Positions 24,180-36,102 of a stretch of 64,000 nucleotides of DNA are shown here, piece by piece. Location of the stretch: contig NC_064550.1 in the NCBI RefSeq assembly GCF_023856365.1, positions 20,213,629 to 20,277,628 of the forward strand. The letters are read 5' to 3'. This stretch comes from Brienomyrus brachyistius. Taxonomy: Eukaryota > Chordata > Actinopteri > Osteoglossiformes > Mormyridae. Both the position numbers and the translations under genes were made by a program. Below the pieces are notes generated by a model, which was not told the DNA's origin, did no database searches, and saw only the letters and a program-made list of their open reading frames with translations. The first letter of the stretch is position 1; each line of letters begins with the position of its first letter.

Positions 24180-25348
24180 CACTGAACAAAAATATAAACG
24201 CAACACTTTTGTTTTTGCTCCCATTTTTCATGAGATGGACTTAAAGATCTACAATTCATTCCAGATACACAATATTACCATTTCTCTCAAACATTTCTCA
24301 CAAATCAGTCTAAATGTGTGATAGTGAGCACTTCTGCTTTGCTGAGATAATCCATCCCACCTCACAGGTGTGCCACATCAAGATGCTGATCTGACATCAT
24401 GGGTAGTGCACAGGTGTACCTTATACTGCCCACAATAAAAGGCCACCCTGGAATGTGCAGTTTTGTCTCACAGCAAAATGCCACAGATGCCACAAGCATT
24501 GAGGGAGCGTGCAATTGGCATGCTGACAGCAGGAATGTCAACCAGATCTGTTGCTCATGCATTGAATGTTCATTTCTCAACCATAAGCCGTCTCCAAAGG
24601 CGTTTCAGAGAATATGGCAGTACATCCAACCGGCCTCACAACCGCAGACCACGTGTAACCACACCAGCCCAGGACCTCCACATCCAGCAGGTTCACCTCC
24701 AAGATCGTCTGAGACCAGCCACTCAGACAGATAATGCACGGCCCCATGTTGCAAGGATCTGTACACAGTTCTTGGAAGCTGAAAATGTCCCAGTTCTTGC
24801 ATGGCCAGCATACTCACCGGACATGTCACCCGTTGAGCATGTTTGGGATGTGCTTGACCGGCGTATACGACAGCGTGTACCAGTTCCCACTAATATCCAA
24901 CAACTTCGCACAGCCATTGAAGAGGAGTGGACCAACATTCCACAGGCCACAATTGACAATCTGATAAACTCTATGCGAAGAAGATGTGTTGCATTGCATG
25001 AGGCAAATGGTGGTCACACCAGATACTGACCGGTTCTGAGTCCCCAGACCCCCAATAAAGCAAAAAACTGCACATTCCAGGGTGGCCTTTTATTGTGGGC
25101 AGTATAAGGTACACCTGTGCACTACCCATGATGTCAGATCAGCATCTTGATGTGGCACACCTGTGAGGTGGGATGGATTATCTCAGCAAAGCAGAAGTGC
25201 TCACTATCACACATTTAGACTGATTTGTGAGAAATGTTTGAGAGAAATGGTAATATTGTGTATCTGGAATGAATTGTAGGTCTTTAAGTCCATCTCATGA
25301 AAAATGGGAGCAGAAACAAGAGTGTTGCGTTTATATTTTTGTTCAGTA
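24180..25348 (+). mobile_element. Complete Tc1-like transposon with long inverted repeats, internally deleted
   Basis: The element begins CACTGAACAAAAATATAAAC and ends with its near complement, with TA on both sides (24178-24179 and 25349-25350), the Tc1/mariner target duplication. The inverted repeats are about 281 bases each (24180-24460 and 25068-25348) and almost identical, indicating recent activity. The central gene has lost most of the catalytic domain, so the copy can move only if transposase is supplied elsewhere. Total length is 1169 bases, shorter than a typical full copy of about 1.6 kb. Confidence 0.9.
24478..25029 (+). pseudogene. Tc1-like transposase with in-frame catalytic deletion
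   Basis: An open frame of 183 aa begins MPQMPQALRERAIGMLTAGM. The N-terminal part is a paired-type helix-turn-helix (STRSVAHALNVHFSTISRLQ) and a basic GRPR-like linker (NRRPRVTT). It then jumps from LQDRLRPATQT to DNARPHVARICTQFL, the second aspartate block of the DDE domain, followed by WPAYSPDMSPVEHVWD with the last acidic residue. The first catalytic aspartate and roughly 150 residues around it are missing. The reading frame survives the deletion, so a truncated DNA-binding protein could still be made, though cleavage activity is not expected. Confidence 0.85.
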
Positions 25349-25429
25349 TATGTAAATGTTCAATAGAACTCAGGAACAGCATGCATTTCTTCACCTTAAT
25401 CCACAGACAAAGCTTCTGTACGCTTCTGT

Positions 25430-25640
25430 CGTTTTCAGTGTGACTCTGAAGGTCACCGGTTTGAGCGCCAGCCCCAGCACATCTGCGGGTCCTTCAGCAA
25501 GGCCCTTAACCCCCCCAGCTCCCCAGGTGCTGCTATGGGCGGCCGCCCTTTGCAGCCAGCTTGCTCTCATTTATGGAGAGCAAGTTGGGGGAGGTGTAAA
25601 GTGAATTTACCCATGGGGATCAATAAAGTATCCATTACTA
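25430..25640 (+). repeat. tRNA-derived SINE with AT-rich tail
   Basis: It has GGTCACCGGTTTGAGCGCC (B-box-like), CAGCACATCTGCGGGT, AAGGCCCTTAACCCCCC and ends ATGGGGATCAATAAAGTA. The same motif order occurs at 37256-37470. Confidence 0.65.
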
Positions 25641-27400
25641 TAGTGCAGAACTTAAGTGATACCTCGGCTTAAAATTGGCCTAATTGTAATGACCAGCTGT
25701 GATACTACCTTTTTGTTTGCATTTTTCAGCCACATTTTCTTTAGCCTGATTTGTTTGCGCCTTGTTTTGGAGCCACTCCGCTAATCAGTCGCCCCCGAGC
25801 CCCATCACGTACCAGTTTCCTGTGGCACGGTGAGGTATCAGCAGCAACACAAACATCTAAGTCTATAGAGCGTCAGCCAGGTCATTCGTGGGGCCAAAGC
25901 ACCTCAGTACTTTGGTTTAGACCGAACTCCTTACAGCTAGTGTTCTGCTACTTCCCTGCTTGTCATCTTAGTTGTACTTTTAATCTTACTTTTTCTTATG
26001 GAGACATGGATAGGGCACTGCCAATAACAATAACAATGCTAATCAATAACATGCTAATCAAAGTGTAGGATGCCAGCGGTAAAACTAACCAATCAGGGAG
26101 GGGCTGGGAATGCTGTTGTTAAAATCTGCTGACTGGTGGATCAATGGACCAAATTTAAGAAGTTCAACCATTCCATCTTCAGTCCTGGCCCTACGCTGTA
26201 GCGTAGGATAGCCTATGCCTTACTCCTCACCAAAGGTTAGTCTTACATTTTGCATACGTTCATTTTATTTGTGTTCTTTCTATGGCTTTTCACAATTTGT
26301 CTGCCTCTCTAGCAGGATAGGAGCAAAGACACCGGAAATGTAATGTTAGCCTTGTATCTTCACGCCTTTTTCTTCTGCTGTCAGGCTGCTTTGTTCCAGT
26401 TCGCTTGGCAGTGAAACAACAAGCAGCCTACTGCTAGACTCCAGTGCAAAAAGGAAGCTGGGTAGCGTTAAGCTTCAGAGTAGGAATAGTCCATTACAGC
26501 TGGGACCAGGGACGACTTTGTCTATTCTGAAAACTGTCATTAATAACAGATATGCAGCTATAATTTAAATGATCATATTATCATAAATCCAATCCATAAA
26601 TGTAACTTCTGGAAATTCTGTGTTCATGGGGCCCCCAGTTTCAGGGGGCCCAGGTGACTGTCTACCCTCACCTTTTGGTAAATTCATCCCTAATTTCGAT
26701 TGTAATATCAATTAAAATCACTTTGTATAGGCCTAATGATTGTCTAGCCATGGAGTATCGTAATCTGTGGCTCACTGGAAAAAAGCCACACGTTATCTTA
26801 AACTTTACGGTTTCATTTTCCCAATGTAGCGTAATAAAACCCAATATGTTTGGTATTCTATCTGGTGTTCTCTTACTTATTCAGGGTTTAACTGCTTAAA
26901 GCTGTCAATATTAAGTACATTCTCATTTACCCATTTAAATCTTATTTCAGCCTTTTCTCTTTTTTTCTCATACGAAAATTACGAACGAGCTACAGCATTT
27001 CATACAGTATTACTCAGGAGCAATAGAAGCTAAAACTCCTTATGTCTCCTTATCGCAAACGGGCTGCATTACTTCTTTAATTAACCAGCAGAGGAGCGCA
27101 GCAGTGCGAAAAACCATTTGAAACTGGACACTTGGCTTGAGATCCAAGCTATAAAACTTTAAGAGTTCTTGCTATTACTGAATTTCATAACTTAACGGAT
27201 TGGCTACTAATACAAAAATGTAAAGGTGCACAACAGGGTGCTTTCGGCCCTGAACGTGTTACTTATAATGGTCGTTTAACACTTCCTGTGATCCGGTATG
27301 AGTTAGTTCGTATACGCTCGTGCCCGCAGAGTGTTGTAAAATGTCACTGTTTCTCACATGCTGCATTTTAGGAATGACATAAGCGCTTACGGGTGCGCTC
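25641..27400. other. Intergenic upstream of HOATZ
   Basis: No exon was recognised on either strand. Scattered short open frames lack splice or family support. A TATTTAAG at 27401 could act as a weak TATA element for HOATZ. Confidence 0.5.
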
Positions 27401-27495
27401 TATTTAAGACTAAGGCTCATACTTAGCCTTAACTTTGCACTTAGTTTTAGAGAAGTCCCATTACTTGACGCCGCACTCGCCGCTTGTAGCGTCCT

Positions 27496-27509
27496 GTCGC
27501 CTTGGTAAC
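27496..27509 (+). promoter_or_regulatory. RFX X-box at the HOATZ start
   Basis: GTCGCC TT GGTAAC matches the X-box consensus GTNRCC, 0-3 bases, RGYAAC at every position. It lies 28 bases before the HOATZ ATG. RFX factors, with FOXJ1, switch on motile-cilium genes through this site, which fits the ciliary role of HOATZ. Confidence 0.75.
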
Positions 27510-27537
27510 GGATCCCTTTCCATTTCCGGGAGCAGGC

Positions 27538-30500
27538 ATGTCCGAACAGTTGGATGCTGATGACTTTGATGAACTGGATGCATTTTTCACCGTTTTTGCC
27601 GGATCCTCCATAGAGGATGTGACCTACGCCAAAGTCTTCTGGAGTTCCGTCACTTTACAGCCGCCTCTTGAATCCCGCTTGGTTTCTGCGAGTATTAGTC
27701 AGCGGCTTAAAGTAGCGGGAGATCCCCAGCCCTGTAAGTGTACGCTGACTGTCAGGAATCCAGGTGTCTGCTTTTAATGCATTTCAGCTTAGTGGGTAGT
27801 GCAGCCAGAAATAGCGATTGTGTCGTATGTAAATGTACCTAAATACAGAAAGCAGGGTGACCATATTTTACTTTGCAGCGGAGATGCGTCAGAGATGCAT
27901 CAAAGCAACCCATACATGCGCTACAGTATTCTGACTGTAGAAAGCAAATGTCAACATAAAACAATGTAAAATCCCGAACATTTTAGCCATTTTCGGTCCC
28001 AAAAATGAGGAGCAGTGCGGGAAAAAGGGAATATATGGTTACCATAAGAGAAAGGATGTCAGGTGTATTGTCATAGGTTTCTAAGAAATCGCTAACGAAA
28101 TGAGTATATTTGAGAAAAGTGGCATGCAGTGAAGTTGCCATTTATTTCTATTCATAAATCATTTGATTTTACATTCCAGCTCTTGAACAATCTACACCGA
28201 ACAAAGGTGAGCACGATGTTTGAGGCTCCCGTGCGCTATACGCGGTATACAGACGTCTTCTGCCACCTGACCCTGGTTACTGTGCAGCAGAAGAGGAGGA
28301 CCTGCTGGAGACAGCACACCGCAGGCAGAGGGCAGCAGAAAAGCAGAAGTACCTGGAGATGGTGAGAATCGAGCCGCGGTAGATAAAATGTAACCCGCTC
28401 AGCACCATTCCGACTCAGAGATCTCAGAAATAAATGTTCTTTTATTGTAGGTAATTTTACAACAATAACATATCGATGTCCATTCCTTTCCTGCAATGGG
28501 GAAGCAGACAGTGACCAAATTTTAATTTCTCTCTAGCTGACTCCACTCTGATTCTCTCTTCTCCCCCCCTCAACTGATGGATGCTGATGGTCTATTGCAG
28601 AGTTTCCCAATCTGGTCCTCAGGGACCCAAAGACGGTCCACGTTTTTGCTCCCTCTGGGCTACCTGCCAGACAGTCCTAATTTTTGCTCCCTACTAGGAG
28701 CTGGGAGGAAGCAAAAACGTGGACCGTCTATGGGTCCTCGAGGACTGGATCTCTGAAACACTGCTCTATTGTGTATAATCTGAGTTTTGCTCTTTCTTCT
28801 GTCCCTTCATCATCACACGGATCATCTGCAGGGCTGGGAGAAACTATACATGTCCTGCCTGCATCAAATACCCTGTGCTCTCCTTCATGTTAAATCCGCT
28901 CTGCAGTATATTCAATTCAATTTATTTTTATATAGCACTATTCACAACAAAGTTGCCCCAATGCGCTTTACAGGAGTCTGTTGTGGAAGATCCTTAACAG
29001 AGATAACGACAGAACACAGAAACAGTGAAAATGGAAAAATGAAAGAGAAAGTCAGATGACAGCGGAGGACAGGAACCAAAAACTCCCAAGTAGGGTGGAA
29101 AAAAACCTCTGGGGGTCCAAGGTCAACTGGCAGCCCAACCCCCCCTGGGCATGCTAACATTACTGGACAAAGGTAGAGAAGTAGCTGGATTGTTTGCTAA
29201 GAGCAAGGTGTAAACTGTGATCCGGTCCTAGTTAAAGTCCATCAGTGAGACAGTCCTCCACATCGGCCTGTGTCGGGTGGCTGGATGGAAGCTGCACCTA
29301 CATCGTTCATATGCTGCAATTTAGCTTTGATTGGTTGTTGCGTATTTTGAAATGAATGTTAAGCATTTACCAGAAGAGCTTTCTGTTGCAACACTGCCAC
29401 TCACCAAATTCAATGAGCAAACACAACCACCGTCTTGGTGTCTTACCTTTAGAAATGTAAACTGATGTAGATCAGTGTTTCCTAACTCATTCCTCGGGGA
29501 CCCTTAGATCTGTGTTTTTGTCCCCTTCTAGCTCCTGACACAAGGTATTTAGCATCTTCGATCGGCTGGGAGCTGGGAGGCAGCAAAAATATGGGCTGTC
29601 TGGGGGTCCCTGAGGGCTGGGATGGGAAACCCTGATGGAGATCAAAGCAGGTTCTGACTGAATGTCTTCTGAATAGAAGCAGTGGATTTGTGAAGGACTG
29701 CGGCACGTTTAGGGGAAACCTTTCAAGATTCTGTGTGAAATTCAGATTGCCTGACCACCTTTAACCCATTTCACTGGACCGGAATCCCTGACGTTGGATT
29801 TTAATGGGTCGTTAATGGGCGGAGCGTAACGCGGGCCAGCGGGGCCCTCCTCGGGCCGCCGGAATCTGCTGCTGTGGCGTGCTGACCGCAGATGACGGGG
29901 GATCATCAGTTTTCAAAGTGCGGTGCTGGCAGTGCACTGGCACACGGTGCTCCTGCCGGCCGCCCCGTGCGCCACATTAAGGAAATGAATCTTCCAGCGG
30001 AGGCCGAGAGATTCCACCATTAAACCTGATGGGGCCGCCCATGGCTGCCGAGCCTTAAATCACATTGGGTCTTCTCAGCTTAATAGGGAAAACGGGCGGG
30101 CGCATCACGGAAAAAGCGCGTCCTCAGCCGTTTTTAAAGGGAGGCCTGAGGCATCGTTCCCGTCGAGGCAGCACTGCACTGCCGAGTCGCTGTCAACATC
30201 TGCCGTTTGAGGCTTGAAGCTGCAACTGGTCTTATTAGCTGGCTTAAATTGGTATTTGCAGTATCTGGTTTGAGGTTCTACAATACAGTAGCATTGATTA
30301 GAAAAGAAATTTAGAAGGAAATTGACCAAAAACTGGTAAAGCTGTTACAAACCTATACATCAGGCATGGGGGGGGTCATAAAGGGAGTTGGGGGGCTGGG
30401 GGCTAAATAAAAGGCCCTATTGAAGATGGGGGCCCTAAAAAATCTGGATTGGTCAGCCTCATATGATATGCTTTCATGGGGCCTAAAATCTCTCGTGCTC

Positions 30501-33500
30501 TGCACCAGCCACATCGCCATCACTGCTTATTGCTATCATTTTTAATGGCTTTTAATTTTTTTAATGCTAAGATCTTACCATTTGCAGTTATGCAGTCTCA
30601 GAGAGTTTTTGCAGTGCAAAGTAAGTACACGGCTCTGGAAAAAATTAAGAGACCGCTCAGTATTTTTTTAAATCTGCATCTTTAAATCCTGGTTTAATTG
30701 AGGTTCTGCTGGCAGACGGCTACACAGACCAGCAGGCTGCTTCCAGGTTCAAAATTCCTAAGACAGCAGTTCACAAGAAGAAGGTGAAGCAGGAGACACT
30801 GAGAACGACCAGAAACCAGCCAGGTAGAGGGTGGAAGTGACTCTCTAATGGCAGAGATGACTGTTAACTTATCTTACGTTTCTCATGAATCGTAGGATGA
30901 CATCATGTGCCCTTCAAGAGGAATGGGAAACATTAAGTTTAGGTGTGAGGTGCACTGCTAGGACAGTTCATATCAGGCTCCTAGAAGCAGGACTGAAGTT
31001 CCATAAAGCCAGGAAGAAGCCCATCATTAATGAGAAACAGAGAAGGACCAGGCTGCAGATTGCAAAAACAAAGACATATATTATTCAAAGACCCACACCC
31101 AGAAATTGAGAAATGTGTGAACAAAAAATTGTGCTGTGGTCTTTTTTAATTATTTTTTTTTGCAGAGCTCTGGTGACTTGTTTCGAAGACGAACATTTTG
31201 GCTCTATTTTTATGTAATAAGCTGGACGCTATAAAACTTAAAATTCATCTAAAATGTGTCCAGCTGGAGTGGAATCAAATCCTTATCATTATCAAGTCAA
31301 TCCTTATTGAATCATTGCTGTGTATTGAAATCCTTACATGTTGTTTGTATGTTTTTTGCATCATACTTTAGACCACGTATCTATCATATGGTCTGAGAGG
31401 GAGAAATACATACCTTTAGTATATTTTTAAACGGCGCACATTTGGATCGCAGTTATTATTTTCGGTCGTACCATTAATTTTCCTTTCTCTGACATAGAAC
31501 GGATTTGGCCGATAGGAAATATCTTGCACATTCCTCTTTTTTGCCCTTATCCTTTTCCTGTCCTCCTGGCTGCTTGATGCCCGTCTGCTTCAAACACCGG
31601 GCACTAACCAGTTCCTTCCTGCCAGAGTCCCCTGTTCCAGGAGATGTGTGTCGCATCCTCTGCCAGCAGTGACGGCGTCCAATGAGGTGGCACGGGGAGA
31701 AGAGGTCTGCTTCGGGTGCCAGTCTGTCTGTGCTCCTGGCATAGTGAGGAGCCTGAGTGGTCTTCAGTTGTTAAATTGAAGCCAATCCATTCAGGGTTTT
31801 GCATTTTATGGCCTAAGCAACGGCGGATGAGGCAACGAGTCAGGACTTCTGTGGCCATCCTGCAGCAACCAGTGAAAGCCTTTGATTAAGATGATTGACA
31901 CTACCTTTCTACCGCACTCCTTAAGAACACAGCCAAGGGATAGTTAAGGCAGAGCTGGGCTGAAATCTCTTACGGAATGCGGTCGAAGTCTTTCATTGAG
32001 AATACCCTCCTCTGGGTGCCATCTCTGGCCGCAGTCAGGAAAGAAGGTATCCACAGTGACAGTACACTTTAAAATGACCATCAAGATGCACAATATCAAG
32101 TGCGGTTCTTTACATGGTGCTCGAGTGGCTTGAGTGGCTTTTACCTAAAGAAGATATTACAGCTTGCTTATTTATGTGTTTGTTGTAATTCAGAAATTCA
32201 GATCCAGCACCATTCTGGGCATAGCAGTGAGCATCTTAGTGGGGACTTCAACCAACAACCTTTTCTAATCCTTAACCACTCCCCTTGTGGCAGGAGAAAG
32301 TAACAAGTCGAGAACTTACGTGCTGCAGTATAATGTGAGCCTGCTAGTCTTTTCATTCCTCTATGGTCCTGCATCAAAAGAGGGACTTGAACCAACAACC
32401 TTCCTCAATCCTTAACCACTCCCCTTGCGCCAGAAGAAACAGGTCGAGATCTAGCCCACTAGAGCCTGTGAGCCTGCTAGTCTTTTAGTTTCTCTATCAC
32501 ACTGCACCCTCCCGCTGCATCATGGGACTACAGAAGAATCCTTAACGCTGACTGACATCCTGGCTTTAGCCCATCCCTGGTCGGGACTCACGTCCCACAC
32601 TGATTAATTTGCCTGCAGTGGCTCCCCTGCTGCTGCTCCCAGCAGCCACCTTCACTAATCCGATTACTGGGGTAGGCTGGGGGGGAGGGGGGCCATGTAT
32701 TCAGGGTCTATTTATCTGAGAGAGTTTATGATAATTAGAGAGGTATTGATTTATCTTCCTGAAGAGCACATTAGTGCCAGCCGGGGATGGAGCTCTGTTT
32801 TCTGTCGAAGTGATGTGACAGTTCACGCTGTAGTCAGAGCCTTCCTCATAGCCGTCTCTGGCCCCATGGTCCTCCCGCTAGCGATCTGTGACACTCCACG
32901 CTGTAATCCAGTCCCTTTCTCCTAGATATCCCTGGTGTTGCTTTTGGGTTAAACCAATGTGCCGATGGCAAGACAAAAATGAATCTAATCCCCACTGAGT
33001 GGTGCATACCCCTATGTACAGAGGCAGGATAACACACTCACAAGCCCCCAGGGTATTTCAGTTGCCAGAGACCCCCTACTATTTTTTACAATGGTGAAGT
33101 TATCCACTGGGGTGGGGAGGGGGAGGTTGGCAACAGTAAAAATTTGCTGACGGGGGGTACAGTTTAAAATTTTATTAAGCAAGGTTAGTTGGGTCCCCTT
33201 TTTAGCAGAGACCCCTAGGCATCACCCTGGGTAAACCACAGCTTTTCTCGATCGCTTTGGCACATTTCATGAAACATGCTTAACATTCTCCAGACTATAA
33301 GAGCATTTCTCAAAACTATTCATGCATATAGCACAACACTATGGTTTAGCTGCAAAAGCCTGTAACTCACCCAAAACAATTAACTCATGTGTCAAAAGCA
33401 AATGATTCCACCAGTGAATTAGTCAGTGCTAGCAAAATGAAAAGAACAATCAGTATCTTTTTAACCACGAGCATCAAAATGCTTAGATATATTGTCAGTG

Positions 33501-36021
33501 TATCAGTGTGAGTCTGCTCCTGAGCAAGGCCACCCCTGGCCAGATTGGCTCCCTAAGCAGAATTTTATTTTGAGCCCCCCCATTACAAAATGACTTTATC
33601 ACGAAATGCCATTTAGGTTTACAACCTTTAGTAGTAGGAACAAGTCAAATGAACAGCCTCTTTCAACAATGGAACAAGCCCAAAATTGCCCAAAAGTTCT
33701 GTTGAAAGCATAGATAGGCTATAAAGCTGAGGTCTTTTCCAACAGAGGTGAATGTATATGCAGTTAACAAGACATTCAATAAATGATAATCAGGGCCACT
33801 GGAAAATGTAATCTTCAGTCCACATCTAGACAGAATGATCCTCTCTTCTATCTCATGATTAGCAGCTGGGGTGTTTATGTCACGAAGTTTTTCTTATTTA
33901 TTTCAACAACAAACCCACCTTTAAATGAAGCAGGAGCCTCCTCTTGTTTTGACTCTTTCTTTCTTTTGCTGACTCCCGGTTCATAGTGCCGTTTGGAGGC
34001 CATCTCTCCACCTGCATGGATCCAACTGCCTACCGGCGCATTTTACCGCTGATTGGTCAAATGCCCTGCCTTGGGCTGACTTGGTGCTCGACGCGCGCCT
34101 CACGGCAGCGATGCGCATCCTTTGCGCATTTGCAGGGAATGCGTCCCCTTGCAGAAAATGGGGCCCCCCCATGGATCGTGGGGCTCTACACGCAGCGCGT
34201 GTTCTGCGTGTAGGGAGGGGTGACACTACTCTTGAGCTCCACAATGCTGAATGGTAGTTGGTTCCCACTTCCTCATTGTCGCTGATTGATCACTTTTCAT
34301 TAGGAAACTGATACCTCATTAGACACCAATTTCAACATTGCAAGGTTCTATATTTCAATATATAAAGTTCACTGGCAAGAGGAAGCACTCGCATGCACAT
34401 GCAATTTCTTCAGATCTCAAAGCACAGTGAATTAGCAAACAAAACAGTCACACAGCACTGTAACACAGAACTTCAAAATGGCAACACAAAAATGACAAAA
34501 GGGCAACAAAAGCGTGAGGTTCTAGACCATTTCAGTGGGGGGTCTGACTAAGGCCAGGTGTTCTGTTAGGGAGGCCATTTGACCTTTATGTCAAGTAGTA
34601 CTTACACTAGATTGCCAGTATTATGAAGCAAAAGACAATTTTGAAAATCGATTATTTATGCAATGCTTTGTAATTCAGTTTTACAGTTTTTACAAACATG
34701 TAACTCACTCTGATTTCTTGTTTAGACCGTCTCGCTTCCACAAGCTTGATTTTTATTTCTCTGTTAACTTCGCTTTTCACCAACTCGTGTGACTCGACCA
34801 CCCAGCTCACCCGCGTTAAGGGTCTGTCAAGATAATCCGCAGGTGTTTGTGTTTCTCCTGTTCCAAGCACAAAGAATTTTAGCGCACATATATAAATGTA
34901 AATAGCAATACTAGTAATAATAATACATTTATTTCAGACCCAAGTAGCATACATAATTGGGGGGGGGGCCCAGAGAGTCATGCATATCAATACTGCCCCC
35001 CCCGCAGAACCGCCCCTGCTGTGGGATATATTTTTACATGAGAGATGACGTTCTGCTGTGCAGAAGTGACATTACGGTGTGGGAATTACACTTCTTCTTT
35101 CACAAGTGTTAATTGTCATTTGCGAAAAGCTCCAAAGCAATAGAGAATAACTGTAAAGTGCCACCACCCAGGGAGGACGCGTTCCGCGCCTCAGGTGATA
35201 ATTCTGCTGATTTGGTTGAAAAAAAAATATTTTTTTATATTGATTTTAGATACATAGGGATGTTTCCTTTTTTTGTGGTTTGTAAATGGATCAGTGGGTA
35301 GCAGGGGTGCCGTAAAGAGCGGAGAAGTCGGGACGATTCCAAGGACCCCTGAGTGACAGGTGCCGTAACAAATTTAGAACATAATTGGATTGGTCTGGGT
35401 TAGGGGCCCAATATGATTTTCTTTCATGGGGCCCACAATCTCCAGTGGCACCCCCTGTTGGGGAGCCAGGAAACCTCATCAGTCTCCAGGTTTGGGGATA
35501 TTAATTCTTGTATCAACTGGCTAGTCATAAAATAATAGAACTGACAAATAGTTTTAGACTTTTCTTTCCGTGTTTGTGTAGAGTTTATAATGTAACATCA
35601 ACCTATGCAGTGCCTGTAAAAAAGAAATAGTAGAAAAGGCTTTACTTACTAAATATGTGAGTTAAATGGTCTATGGGTGAGTGAGCTTCTGCTCATTAAC
35701 TGATTAATTGAGGATTATTTGAACTGCTTTGTTCTTGCTGTGATTTTGGCGGATTCGTGATGCTTATTTCCCTTCCTTCCTCATGGAGAGTAATCAGCCT
35801 CGAAGCTCACAAAGTCTCCAGAGTGACAGTCCGCTGCGTCGGAGCCGTATTAAGCAGTGCGTCCTGTTCAAAGCCGTCTGGGTGCGGCTGGCTGAAGACA
35901 CCAATATTACGGAGAGACTTCTGGAAGCCTATGCTGAAGAACATTCAGTCTTAGGAAGTGTTTATCAATATTGCTGAGAGATAAATAGATCATACTGATT
36001 GAGATAGATAATCATACTGAT

Positions 36022-36102
<81 letters not shown>

